A stretch of 64,000 nt of DNA, from contig NZ_AOIB01000036.1 in the NCBI RefSeq assembly GCF_000337675.1, forward strand, positions 81,764 through 145,763. The letters are read 5' to 3'. The DNA comes from Natronococcus amylolyticus DSM 10524 (GTDB lineage Archaea; Halobacteriota; Halobacteria; Halobacteriales; Natrialbaceae). Of this stretch, positions 24,490 through 32,956 are shown piece after piece; the first letter of the stretch is position 1, and every line of letters starts with the position of its first letter. The notes beneath the pieces are model-generated. The model had not been told where the DNA came from, did no database searches, and was given only the letters and a program-made list of their open reading frames with translations. A program made the position numbers and the translations under genes.

Positions 24490-26289
24490 CTACTCTACCG
24501 TGACGCTTTTCGCCAGGTTTCGAGGCTTGTCGATCGACCGACCCAGCTCGTGGGCCGTCCAGTAGGCGACCCGCTGAAGCTGGACGTTCGCGACCATCGA
24601 GCTCGTGATCTCGCCGGCCGACGGCACCTCGAGGACGTGGTCGGCGTAGCGCCCGACCTCCGATCGGCCGTCGGTGATAGCGACGACCGGTGTCCCCCGA
24701 GCCTCGACCTCCTTGACGTTCCCGATGGTCTTCTCCGCGCGGCGACCGTCGCCGGTGACGATCGCAAACACCGGCGTCTGTTCGGTGACGAGTGCGAGCG
24801 GTCCGTGTTTGAGTTCGCCGGCCGCGAACCCCTCGGCGTGTTTGTACGTGATCTCCTTCATCTTCAGCGCGCCCTCGAGGGCGACTGGGTAGTGATACCC
24901 TCGTCCGATGAAGAAGTAGGCGCTCGCGTCGGCGTACGTCGAGGCGACCTCGCGGGCGGCGTCCTCGTCGAGGACGGACTGGATTCGGTCTGGCACCGAT
25001 CGCAGTTCGCGGACCAGATCACGGGAGCGGTGGTTGCTCAACGCGGCTGCGAGCATCGTCAACGCGGCCTGCTGGGAGGCGAAGGTCTTCGTCGCGGCGA
25101 CGCTGATCTCCGGTCCGGCCCGGATGTACAGCACGCGGTCGGTCTCGCGGGCGGCCGAACTGCCGACGACGTTCGTCACGGCGACCGTCGTCGCGCCGGC
25201 GGCGTTCGCCTCCCGGAGCGCGCGCAGGGTATCCGCGGTCTCGCCGCTCTGGGTGACGCCAACGACGACGGAGTCGGTGTCGATCGGCATCGTCTCCGCC
25301 TCGAACTCGCTGGCCAGGTAGGCGTGGGCCGGCACGCCCCACTCCCGAAACAGCTGTGCGCCGAACAGCGCCGCGTGGTAGGAGGTGCCACAGGCGACGA
25401 ACGTTACGGGCGGGTTCAGCTCGAACCCCTCGAACTCCTCGAGAGTAACCCGGCCGCTGAGCTCGTCGAGGCGTCCCCGGAAACACTCCCGGAGCGCCGA
25501 CGGCTGCTCGTTGATCTCCTTTCGCATGTAGTGGTCGTAGCCGCTCTTGCCGGCGTCCTCGGGATCCCACTCGATCGTCTCGATCGAGGTTTCGACGACC
25601 CGGCCCTCGCTGTCGGTGACCGAGATCTCGTCGCCCTCGAGCCGGGCGAACTCGCCGTCCTCGAGATAGATCACGCGGTCGGTGAACTCGATGAACGCGG
25701 GCACGTCGCTGGCGAGGTAGGTGCCGTCGTCGGCGAGGCCGAGTACCAGCGGCGACTCGTGTCGCGCGGCGTACACCGTCTCGGAGCCCGCGAAAACCGC
25801 GGCGACGGCGTAGCTTCCCTCGAGTCGGTCGATCGCCGCGCGGAACGCGGCCTCGTGGTCGAGCCCGTCCTCGAGGAAGCCGGCGATCAGATGAGGGATG
25901 ACCTCGGTGTCGGTCTCGCTGCGAAAGTCGATGCCCTCGGCCGAGAGCTCGTCGCGCAGCCCCTGGTAGTTTTCGATGATCCCGTTGTGGACGACCGCGA
26001 CCCGGTTTTCGGCGTCCGTGTGAGGGTGGGCGTTGCGGTCCGACGGCGGCCCGTGGGTGCTCCAGCGGGTGTGGCCGATCCCCGTAGTCTGGTTGCCGAT
26101 GTCGGCACCCGCCAGCGCGTTCTCGAGCGCCGAGAGCTCGCCCTGGCGCTTGTGGACATCGAGTTTGCCGTCGGCCAGCGCGATTCCTGCCGAGTCGTAC
26201 CCCCGGTACTCGAGCTGGGAGAGGCCGTGAAGCAAGACGTCGGCCGCGTTCGAGCGATCGGCGCCGACGTAGCCAATGATCCCGCACAT
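24490..26289 (-). CDS. glmS: Glutamine-fructose-6-phosphate aminotransferase (isomerizing)
   Basis: The 599-residue protein starts MCGIIGYVGADRSNAADVLL, so that after Met removal Cys becomes the N-terminal nucleophile of the glutaminase domain. RYSTHG-type motif GHTRWSTHGPPSDRNAHPH follows near residue 70. Two SIS sugar-isomerase domains occupy the C-terminal half (VACGTSYHAAL, VTQSGETADTL, FIGRGYHYPVALEGALKMKE), and the end PRNLAKSVTVE is the conserved tail. It makes glucosamine-6-phosphate for amino-sugar and surface glycan synthesis. ATG 26289 overlaps the stop of the upstream GlmU-like gene (TGATG), so the two are co-expressed. Confidence 0.96.
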   Translation of the reverse strand: MCGIIGYVGADRSNAADVLLHGLSQLEYRGYDSAGIALADGKLDVHKRQGELSALENALAGADIGNQTTGIGHTRWSTHGPPSDRNAHPHTDAENRVAVVHNGIIENYQGLRDELSAEGIDFRSETDTEVIPHLIAGFLEDGLDHEAAFRAAIDRLEGSYAVAAVFAGSETVYAARHESPLVLGLADDGTYLASDVPAFIEFTDRVIYLEDGEFARLEGDEISVTDSEGRVVETSIETIEWDPEDAGKSGYDHYMRKEINEQPSALRECFRGRLDELSGRVTLEEFEGFELNPPVTFVACGTSYHAALFGAQLFREWGVPAHAYLASEFEAETMPIDTDSVVVGVTQSGETADTLRALREANAAGATTVAVTNVVGSSAARETDRVLYIRAGPEISVAATKTFASQQAALTMLAAALSNHRSRDLVRELRSVPDRIQSVLDEDAAREVASTYADASAYFFIGRGYHYPVALEGALKMKEITYKHAEGFAAGELKHGPLALVTEQTPVFAIVTGDGRRAEKTIGNVKEVEARGTPVVAITDGRSEVGRYADHVLEVPSAGEITSSMVANVQLQRVAYWTAHELGRSIDKPRNLAKSVTVE

Positions 26290-27458
26290 CAGCTCCACAC
26301 CTCCGCGTCGGCGACGATGGTTCCGCTGACGGTCGACCCCCCGTGACAGACCGCGCCGTGGCCGACGACAGTCCCTGGCTCGTAGGTCACCCCACCGATG
26401 TCGCGAACGTGATCGGCCAGCACCGCGCCGAGGATCGTCTCCCGGTGAACGCGGTCGCCGATCTCGACGTCACTCGGGCCGCCGGCGACGGTCGAGTTCG
26501 GACCGATCCCGACACCTCGTCCGGTGACGCAGTCTCGTATCGTCGCGCCGTTGTCGACGCGGGTGTCGGCGTCGAGCACCGACCGCTCGACCGTCGCGTT
26601 CGAGCCGATGGTGACGTTCTCGCCCAGAGAGACGTTCGGTCCGACGACCGCGCCGGGACCGACGACGCAGTCGTCGTCGATCACGACCGGTTCGAGCACC
26701 GTTGCGTCCTCGTGGACGGACGCGCTGTCGGCGATCCGCCGTTCCTCGCCGTCCTCGAGTAAGTCGTCGGCGATCCGCAGCAGGTCCCACGGGTAGGTGG
26801 CGTCGATCCAGGTTCCCTCGGAGACGACCCCTCGAACCTCCTCGCCGACTTCGAGCAGCGTCGCGATCCCGTCGACCAGCGACTGCTCGCCGTCGCGGGG
26901 CTCGCTCCGGCGAATCGCCTCGAAGATCGACGGCTCGAAGGCGTAGACGCCGGCGTTGAGCTGGTAGCCCCGATCGTCTCGCGGGTTCTCGACGATTTCC
27001 GTCACCGCACCGTCCTCGAGGAGTACGCCGCCGTACCTGGTAACGTTGGCTCGGCGGACCAGCCCGAGCGTTGCCGTCGCCGGCTCGCGGTCGTGGGCCG
27101 CGATGACGTCCTCGATGATCCGGCTGTCGATCAGCTGGTCGCCGTTGACGACGAGGGTCGACCCCTCGGTCGCCGGCTCGGCCGCGAGTAGCGCGTGGCC
27201 GCTGCCGAGCTGTTTGTCCTGCGTGACGTAGGTCAGCGGCACGTCCCGGTAGCTCGGGCCGAACTCGGACTGGACCCGTGTCCGGCGGTAGCCGACGACG
27301 ACCGTGATGTCGGTGACGCCGGCGTCGATCAGCGCGTCGAAGACGTGCTCGAGAATCGGTTTCGTCGCCGCCGGAAGCATCGGCTTCGGCCGGTGGGTGG
27401 TCAGCGGCCGAAGTCGTCTCCCCTCCCCTGCCGCGAGCACCACTGCGGAGTATCCCAT
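26289..27458 (-). CDS. GlmU-like bifunctional sugar-1-phosphate nucleotidylyltransferase/acetyltransferase
   Basis: The 389-residue protein has an N-terminal nucleotidyltransferase domain (LAAGEGRRLRPLTTHRPKPML at residues 8-28; NGDQLID near 105) and a C-terminal left-handed beta-helix (VVGPGAVVGPNVSLGENVTIGSNATV). In archaea this fusion makes UDP-GlcNAc or dTDP-glucose; coupling to glmS favours the GlcN-1-P acetyl/uridylyltransferase role. A TATA-like CTATTATT at 27481-27488 lies 23-30 nt before the start. Confidence 0.87.
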   Translation of the reverse strand: MGYSAVVLAAGEGRRLRPLTTHRPKPMLPAATKPILEHVFDALIDAGVTDITVVVGYRRTRVQSEFGPSYRDVPLTYVTQDKQLGSGHALLAAEPATEGSTLVVNGDQLIDSRIIEDVIAAHDREPATATLGLVRRANVTRYGGVLLEDGAVTEIVENPRDDRGYQLNAGVYAFEPSIFEAIRRSEPRDGEQSLVDGIATLLEVGEEVRGVVSEGTWIDATYPWDLLRIADDLLEDGEERRIADSASVHEDATVLEPVVIDDDCVVGPGAVVGPNVSLGENVTIGSNATVERSVLDADTRVDNGATIRDCVTGRGVGIGPNSTVAGGPSDVEIGDRVHRETILGAVLADHVRDIGGVTYEPGTVVGHGAVCHGGSTVSGTIVADAEVWS

Positions 27459-27774
27459 GTCTGTTGACAGCTAGCAGCAGCTATTATTCCTTTCGACTGG
27501 GGATTCCGGTCGTATCGACTCCAGTTTCCGACGGCGTCGCCATCGGTGGCGCTCGAGGCCACTCGAGGGGTTATGCGGTGTCGCGAGTACGGTCGCTCCG
27601 TCGGTGCAACATCTGTTGATCGGATCGGTGCCGGACTCGATGGGTGTATATAATTATCCGTGACCTGTCCAGCTTCTTCGCCGGTTTCGATGCTGCAACA
27701 CCCGTTAGATGGCCAGTTATTCCTGGAAGCCGGTCAATTACAGAGTGTGATATGCTCATCGGTCCAACTGCGCT
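27459..27774. other. Divergent promoter region between the GlmU-like gene and the curlin-like gene
   Basis: This 316-base region contains the minus-strand TATA box at 27481-27488 and a strong AT-rich TATATAATTA stretch near 27646-27656 facing the plus-strand gene. The latter is 120 bases before ATG 27775, which would leave an unusually long leader. No gene is seen. Confidence 0.5.
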
Positions 27775-29397
27775 ATGGCAGAAAAGAACACGAACCGCGG
27801 CACGATGAAGCGGAGAGGGTATCTCAAAGGACTCGCAGCGGGCGGACTCGGCGTCGGGACGCTTTCTGTCGCGAGCACCCGTGCGCATGCGGATACGGGT
27901 AAGGACGACGAGAAGAAGAACGACGAGAAGGAGGAGGAAGCGAAGACGCACGATCTCAAGGGCGACGATCTGTACCTGATCTTCGGCGCCGACTCGTCCG
28001 AGAAGGATCTCGGCGGCTGGGTCGACAAGCACCGCGACGAGATCAACGGCGACTCACAGGAGTCCCTCCCGAACGTCATCCAGTACCAGGAGGTCTCCCA
28101 GCTCAACGTGCTCCAGCAGGGCAACGCCGTCAGCATCGCCATCGACGGCGCCGACGCGACGGCCGTCCAGGAGACCGAGCAGGACAACGTCAACGTCCAG
28201 GACGCGAGCGCGGAGTCGATAGACAGCTCATACGAGACGCGAGACGAGACGTTCTACGACCCCAGTCGAGTGCACATCGTCTTCGCCGAGGAGACCGGCT
28301 GCCGGACGTTCTCCGGCTGGGTCTCCAGAGAGGACACCTACGAGAACGGAGCGTCCGCCACCGCGACGATCGAGCAGGAACAGACCGTCGATCAGTTCAA
28401 CTACAACAGCCAGAGCACGTCGATGGCGGTCGCCGAGAAAGGGAGCTGCGCCCGGTCCTACCAGCGTAGCTGGCAGGCAAACGAGAACTACCAGCACGCC
28501 GAGGCCGTCGCGGCGAACATCGGCGAGGGTGACCGACAGGGAGCCGAGGCGTCGGTCGAGCAGGCCCAGGACGTCTCTCAGCTCAACGTCAGCGAACAGG
28601 GCGTCGCCATCGCGATCGCCGTCGGTAAGTGCAGCACCGCGGAGGCCTACCAGCTGAGCTCCCAGCTCAACGTCAACGAGCAGACCGCCGACGCGACGGC
28701 GATCAGCTTCGGCTTCCGGTCGCCCGACGATATCCTCAAGTGCGCCGAGATGGAGGGCGAGCTTCCGGAAGACGCCGTGGAGCGAACGGACGACGGCAAG
28801 GCTCAGTCGAACGGCCAGGCATCGGCGGAGATCACGCAGGTCCAGTGCGTCGGCCAGGAGAACATCAACCTGCAAAACGCCGCCATCGCTCTCGCCAAGA
28901 AAGACAGCGACGCGACCGCCCGACAGGTGAGCTACCAGGGCAACTTCAACGCGCAGGTGGCCACCGCGGAGGGGCTGAACGTCAGCGACGGACGCTGCAG
29001 CGCGTCTACGGTGCTCAACGGCGCCGCCACCAACGACGACGGCTCCTGGGCGCTGGCCTACGAGAACGGCGACAGCGACGTCGACCTCGAGGAGGCCGCT
29101 GCCGGGATCGACCAGTACCAGTTCGTCGAGCAAGTGAACGTCAACGAGCAGTTCAGCGCGATCGCCTACGCCACCCGCTGCGGCGAGGCGACGGCCGAAC
29201 AGCTGAACTACCAGGCGAACCAGAACGTCCAGGTGACCGAGGCGCGCGCGGTCGGCGATGGCGACGGCGAGGAAAAAGACGAGAAGGACGAGAAGAAGGG
29301 TAAGAAGGACGACAAAGGGAAGAAGGACGAGAAGAAGAACGGCAAGGACAAGGAGAAGAAAGACAAGAAGGACGAGAAGAAAAAGACGAAGCACTAA
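27775..29397 (+). CDS. Tat-exported curlin-like repeat protein, candidate functional amyloid
   Basis: The 540-residue precursor has a twin-arginine signal (KRRGYLKG at 12-19, hydrophobic core, AHA cleavage near 39). Five repeats of about 45 residues lie near 101-145, 199-243, 261-307, 354-398 and 445-489. Each repeat has two strands of the type SQLNVxxQG...AxAxxxQ, as in VSQLNVLQQGNAVSIAI and SSQLNVNEQTADATA, the Gln/Asn ladder of curlin. Two copies of a motif GWV (LYLIFGADSSEKDLGGWV near 66-83; VHIVFAEETGCRTFSGWV near 166-183) precede the first two repeats. Most repeats carry a Cys. The tail (500-540) is almost all Lys, Asp and Glu, unusually Lys-rich for a haloarchaeon. ATG 27805 is an alternative start. 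Confidence 0.8.
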   Translation: MAEKNTNRGTMKRRGYLKGLAAGGLGVGTLSVASTRAHADTGKDDEKKNDEKEEEAKTHDLKGDDLYLIFGADSSEKDLGGWVDKHRDEINGDSQESLPNVIQYQEVSQLNVLQQGNAVSIAIDGADATAVQETEQDNVNVQDASAESIDSSYETRDETFYDPSRVHIVFAEETGCRTFSGWVSREDTYENGASATATIEQEQTVDQFNYNSQSTSMAVAEKGSCARSYQRSWQANENYQHAEAVAANIGEGDRQGAEASVEQAQDVSQLNVSEQGVAIAIAVGKCSTAEAYQLSSQLNVNEQTADATAISFGFRSPDDILKCAEMEGELPEDAVERTDDGKAQSNGQASAEITQVQCVGQENINLQNAAIALAKKDSDATARQVSYQGNFNAQVATAEGLNVSDGRCSASTVLNGAATNDDGSWALAYENGDSDVDLEEAAAGIDQYQFVEQVNVNEQFSAIAYATRCGEATAEQLNYQANQNVQVTEARAVGDGDGEEKDEKDEKKGKKDDKGKKDEKKNGKDKEKKDKKDEKKKTKH

Positions 29398-29587
29398 GAC
29401 GTAGACGATCGCTCACCGTTCGAACTTTCTATACGCCGATCAGACCGTAGCCGTCGGCTCGTTTCCGCTCGCGAACCCGTCTCGAGCGGAAGTTACTCCT
29501 CCAACGTTTATCGTCGCCCGCCGGAGTCAACCGGGACAAACTCGGGTAGCTACGTTCGGTACGCCGCTGCGTTGAAAACCAGCCGAT

Positions 29588-29815
29588 TCAGTCCCGATCG
29601 GTCTCGCTCCAGTCGCAGTCCTGACACTTCTGCCCCGTCACGAACTCCGTCACCGACGGCATGTAACCGACCTCGAGGACGTCCCCGCCGCAGTCGGGAC
29701 ACTCCCTGTCGGCCTCTTCGATCGCCTCGGCGTCCATGACGGAGTCGTCCTCGATGAGCTCCGCGAGTTTCTTCGCCGTGACCATTCGTCCCTGAACGAC
29801 GCGATTTTCGCTCAC
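29588..29815 (-). CDS. Small zinc-ribbon protein (DUF5795-like)
   Basis: The 75-residue protein has a helical N-terminal half (VTAAKKLAELIEDDSVMDAEAI-like, starting MSENRVVQGRM) and a CPDCGG...CQDCDW pair that should bind one zinc ion. I recall this layout as the haloarchaeal DUF5795 family. It is divergent from the hydrolase at 29921. Function unknown. Confidence 0.75.
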   Translation of the reverse strand: MSENRVVQGRMVTAKKLAELIEDDSVMDAEAIEEADRECPDCGGDVLEVGYMPSVTEFVTGQKCQDCDWSETDRD

Positions 29816-29920
29816 GCTCGAGTGTGTGGCCCCAATACCCCTAAGCGTTTCTCGGTCGACCCGCGATCCCGGATGCGGTCAGGGCCAACTCCTATCGGGC
29901 TGTCGGACGGAACAATACCT

Positions 29921-30757
29921 ATGGAACACGACGAGTGGACCGACCGGCTCGAGTCGACGACGGTGACCGTCGACGGCCACGACCTCGAGATGGCGTACGC
30001 CGACGAGGGCGAGGGCCAGCCTCTGGTCTTCCTCCACGGGATACCGACCTCGTCGTACCTCTGGCGGCAGGTTGCGCTCGAGTTCACCGACGACTATCGT
30101 GTGATCGTCCCCGACATGATCGGCTACGGCGAGTCGACGATGGACGACCGGTTCGACCGTTCGATTCGGGCCCAGGAGCAGGCGGTCGCCGACCTGTTCG
30201 ACCAGCTCGGCCTCGACTCGGTTTCCTTCGTCGGCCACGACCTCGGCGGCGGGGTCGGCCTGCGCTACGCCGTCCACGAACCAGAGTCGGTCGACGAGCT
30301 CGTGCTCTCGAACGCCGTCTGCTACGACTCTTGGCCGATCGAGACGATCGTCGATCTCGGGCTCCCGTCGACGATCGACGAGATGAGCGTCGACGAGCTG
30401 ACCGACACGCTCGAGTCGGTGTTTCGCGGGACGCTGTACGGTGACGACGCCGACGACGCCTTCGTCGAGGGGATGGTCGACCAGTGGGCCTCCGAAGAGG
30501 GGATGGTCTCGCTGTCCCGGAACGCGATCGGCACGAACACGAGCCACACGACCGAGATCGACCCCGCCGAGGTGACCGCCCGCACGCTCCTATTGTGGGG
30601 CGCCGAGGACGAGTTCCAGCCGATCGAGTACGCCGAGCGCCTCGAGCGCGATATCGACGGCGCCGACCTCGTCGGGCTCGAGGAAGCGAACCACTGGGTG
30701 CCTGAAGACCGACCCGAGGCCTACCGCGAGGAGCTGCGGTCGTTCCTCGAGGATTAG
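29921..30757 (+). CDS. Alpha/beta hydrolase with Asp nucleophile (epoxide hydrolase/dehalogenase type)
   Basis: The 278-residue protein carries LVFLHGIPTSSYLWRQ near residue 34 and a nucleophile elbow VGHDLGGG near residue 105, in which Asp takes the nucleophile position, as in epoxide hydrolases and haloalkane dehalogenases. The base His is in EEANHWVPEDRP near the end. The HGxPTSSYLWR segment resembles dehalogenases, but the halide-binding Asn and Trp positions are Ile and Leu, so dehalogenation is doubtful. ATG 29921 is preferred to the earlier in-frame ATG, which overlaps promoter space shared with the divergent gene. Confidence 0.8.
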   Translation: MEHDEWTDRLESTTVTVDGHDLEMAYADEGEGQPLVFLHGIPTSSYLWRQVALEFTDDYRVIVPDMIGYGESTMDDRFDRSIRAQEQAVADLFDQLGLDSVSFVGHDLGGGVGLRYAVHEPESVDELVLSNAVCYDSWPIETIVDLGLPSTIDEMSVDELTDTLESVFRGTLYGDDADDAFVEGMVDQWASEEGMVSLSRNAIGTNTSHTTEIDPAEVTARTLLLWGAEDEFQPIEYAERLERDIDGADLVGLEEANHWVPEDRPEAYREELRSFLED

Positions 30758-30849
30758 TCGGTAGCTGAGGCGACGGGTTCTGTATCCTGCCTGAGTCGCG
30801 ACCGAATATGCCGAATCGTTACGTGGCGCGTGCGAGTGGAACGCCCCGG

Positions 30850-31100
30850 CCTCGAGTCTACACCCCTGACTAACCACCGCCGAGTGGGACTGAAAGGGGT
30901 TTTCCCGGTAGTGGCGACGGTATCAGTCCTGTTCACACGAACACAGGGGTTCGCCACCCCCTCCCCAGCCGATTCACTCGCTTTGCTCACGGCTTCCGCC
31001 GTTCGCATTGCCGCGGCGCACAGCGCCGCGCTCCGCTCGCTCATCCCTCGCGTAGGTTCGGACGACGGCTCGCGCCCTGCTGCGCTCGCCGTCGCCAAGC
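30850..31100 (+). repeat. Intergenic repeat element, copy A
   Basis: The element begins with CCTCGAGTCTACACCCCTGA, then GTGGGACTGAAAGGGG (30884-30899), and continues with CACACGAACAC and CCTCCCCAGCCGATT-type segments to a CGCTCCGCTCGCTCATCC stretch. A second copy with the same order of conserved blocks lies in inverted orientation at 37620-37968. An open frame crosses it (30830-31144, with NHRRVGLKG near the start) and matches a frame in copy B, but the composition is basic and I treat it as a DNA/RNA element. Confidence 0.65.
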
Positions 31101-31192
31101 ACGCGCCACCGCAGGAGAGTTCGTTGAACCAAAGTGACTCATAGTTGGCCTGTGCTGAATATACAGTGACTTTCGCTCACGACACTTACAGA

Positions 31193-31203
31193 CCCAATAT
31201 AAA
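31193..31203 (+). promoter_or_regulatory. TATA box of the two-small-gene operon
   Basis: CCAATATAAAC lies 28-38 nt before ATG 31231, and a GGGAGAG Shine-Dalgarno-like run lies a few bases before that ATG. Confidence 0.55.
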
Positions 31204-31230
31204 CGGATTATTCGATTAAGGGAGAGACCA

Positions 31231-31401
31231 ATGCGGGTACGACCGGTACATGTTGGTATGGCACACAAGCACCGTGCCGATGACCGAGGCAGCGACACTG
31301 AACCAAAATTCTACCTCCCTGCCGGGAACACCCCACCGTTCTATGCCAGTTCCCTCGAGCGCCTCTGGGCGTCGCTATTCGACCAATACGTTGAATCATC
31401 A
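31231..31401 (+). CDS. Small 57-residue soluble protein, first of an overlapping pair (stop codon follows at 31402-31404)
   Basis: The product starts MRVRPVHVGMAHKHRADDRG and ends LERLWASLFDQYVESS; the TAA is at 31402-31404. A TATA box and a GGGAGAG ribosome-binding site precede the ATG, which is unusual among the mostly leaderless genes here. The stop overlaps the next start by one base (TAATG). Codon GC3 is lower than in the neighbours. No family recognised. An internal ATG at 31258 is an alternative. Confidence 0.5.
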
Positions 31402-31403
31402 TA

Positions 31404-31562
31404 ATGAGTGTCTCTGGGATGTTACCACAATTTGGCGAACTCCTCGATGGAGAGGAAATGACTGGCAAACAGGCAGCGCTAATAGTGGCTGTTTGGATGG
31501 GAGCGACCGCCGTCTTCGGACTGATTTCCTATATTCTCGTGTTCGTCATTATGGGTGCGTGA
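31404..31562 (+). CDS. Small 52-residue single-pass membrane protein, second of the pair
   Basis: The product starts MSVSGMLPQFGELLDGEEMT and continues through a single strong membrane helix (AALIVAVWMGATAVFGLISY and more) to TGA 31560-31562. The acidic N-terminal segment followed by a helix is typical of small regulatory or accessory membrane proteins. Overlap with the preceding ORF implies translational coupling. Function unknown. Confidence 0.6.
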   Translation: MSVSGMLPQFGELLDGEEMTGKQAALIVAVWMGATAVFGLISYILVFVIMGA

Positions 31563-31629
31563 GTACTGCTTGCGCTGTCTCTCAGTCGTATGCGAGTTTC
31601 ACACCAGAAGAGTCGTACTAGGTCTACCG

Positions 31630-32793
31630 CTATCGATCGACGTCCCTGCCGCTCTCCCAGCCCCGTGGCGAGTTGTTCAGTCGCTCGCAGCCCCCGTCGG
31701 TGACGGCGACGAGGTCCTCGATCCGCACCCCGAATTCGCCCTCGAGGTAGATCCCCGGCTCGACGGAAAAGACCATTCCGGGCTCGAGCTCGCGGTCGTT
31801 GCCCGCGGTGATGTACGGCGGCTCGTGGACCTCGAGGCCGACGCCGTGGCCCGTGCGGTGGACGAAGGCGTCGCCGTAGCCCGCCTCGTCGATCACCGAG
31901 CGAGCGACGCGGTCGATCTCGCCGGCCTCGACGCCGGGTTCGACAGCCTCGACGGCTGCCCGCTGGGCCTCGCGAACGGCCTCGTGAACCCGTTCGTACT
32001 CCGCGGGCGGTTCGCCGACGACGATCGTTCGGGTCTGGTCACCCGGATACCGCGCGGTTCCCGCCTCGAGGTCGCTCCCGACGAACGCGCCGAAGTCCAG
32101 CACGATCGGCTCGCCTCGTTCGATCTCGCGATCGCCGGGGTGGTGGTGGGGGCGGGCGCCGTTCGGCCCGGCGGCTACAATCGTCTCGAAGGCAGGCTCC
32201 CCGCCACCCTCCGCTGCCAGCAGCGAGTCGATCTCGCTCGCGAGTTCGGCCTCGGTCGTCCCGACCAGCTCCTCGCCGCGGGATCTGATCTCGAGGGAGA
32301 CGCGGTCGGCGATTTCGCCCGCCCGGCGAAGCGCCGCGAGCTCGGTCTCGTCTTTGCGGATGCGAAGCTCCTCGAGGGCCGCGCTCGCGAGGCCGAACTC
32401 GGCGCCGGGGAGCAGCGAGCGCAGGTCGTGGTTGAACGTCGTCCACATGCGGTCGTCGAGCAACACGGTTGGCTCGTCGGCACTGTCTGCGCTCTCGAGC
32501 GCCATTCCCTCGAGAACGTCCTCGACGACGGCCAGCGGGTCCGTCTCATCGTCCCAGAGTCTGACGTTCGCAACGCCGAGGGACTCGAGCTGTGCCCCGT
32601 ACATCGCGGGCGCGACGATCGCGGGCGCCCCGTCTCGTGGAACGAACAGCAGGAAGTGGCGCTCGGAGGGCGACTCGACGAACCCCGTTAGATAAGTGAG
32701 GTTCGGGCTCGGAAAGCAGATGAGTAGCTCCGCGCCGACGGTCTCGAGTCGGCGCCGACAGGCCTCGATGCGGGCGTCGAACGGGGGGTGCAT
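31630..32793 (-). CDS. M24-family metallopeptidase (Xaa-Pro dipeptidase-like)
   Basis: The 387-residue protein has an N-terminal creatinase-like domain and a C-terminal pita-bread domain. Metal ligands are visible as LDFGA and GDQTRT (two Asp), GHGVGLEVHE (His), VEPGIYLEG and RIEDLV (two Glu). The spacing between the two Asp is about eight residues longer than usual because of an insertion (VGSDLEAGTA). It should hydrolyse Xaa-Pro dipeptides in the cytosol. It is a single gene, divergent from otsA. Confidence 0.9.
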   Translation of the reverse strand: MHPPFDARIEACRRRLETVGAELLICFPSPNLTYLTGFVESPSERHFLLFVPRDGAPAIVAPAMYGAQLESLGVANVRLWDDETDPLAVVEDVLEGMALESADSADEPTVLLDDRMWTTFNHDLRSLLPGAEFGLASAALEELRIRKDETELAALRRAGEIADRVSLEIRSRGEELVGTTEAELASEIDSLLAAEGGGEPAFETIVAAGPNGARPHHHPGDREIERGEPIVLDFGAFVGSDLEAGTARYPGDQTRTIVVGEPPAEYERVHEAVREAQRAAVEAVEPGVEAGEIDRVARSVIDEAGYGDAFVHRTGHGVGLEVHEPPYITAGNDRELEPGMVFSVEPGIYLEGEFGVRIEDLVAVTDGGCERLNNSPRGWESGRDVDR

Positions 32794-32956
32794 ACCTCGA
32801 GGGTTTCGGCCGTCTCGAAAAGAGCGTTCGGGTCACGGTGTCGAACGGACGGCGTAGTGACGGGTCTCCCGGCCGAAACGACACCAGGGGGTATTAGAGG
32901 CCCATGCGGGTGCAAGCCGCGAACCGACCCGCTAGGGACCTGTTTCCCTTCAGCGA

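Larger units (their letters stand above)
30758..31230. other. Intergenic region with repeat copy A and a promoter
   Basis: Besides repeat copy A, the right end becomes AT-rich and holds the promoter of the two small genes that follow. No other gene is seen. Confidence 0.5.

Noticed and set aside
24469-26346. 625-codon plus-strand frame over glmS.
   Set aside because: Antisense shadow of glmS: Arg/Val/Asp-rich product with no motif.
28228-29394. 388-codon minus-strand hydrophobic frame (Leu/Val runs) over the curlin-like gene.
   Set aside because: Hydrophobicity results from reading Lys/Asp/Glu codons backwards; no start signals.
30884-30899. GTGGGACTGAAAGGGG resembles the 3' end of haloarchaeal CRISPR repeats (GTGGGATTGAAGC-like).
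   Set aside because: It occurs once per repeat element, with no regularly spaced repeats or spacers and no cas genes in the window.
30830-31144. Open frame of 104 codons over repeat copy A, matched in part by a 131-codon frame over copy B.
   Set aside because: Both products are basic and serine/alanine-rich, unlike haloarchaeal proteins; shared sequence is explained by the DNA repeat.
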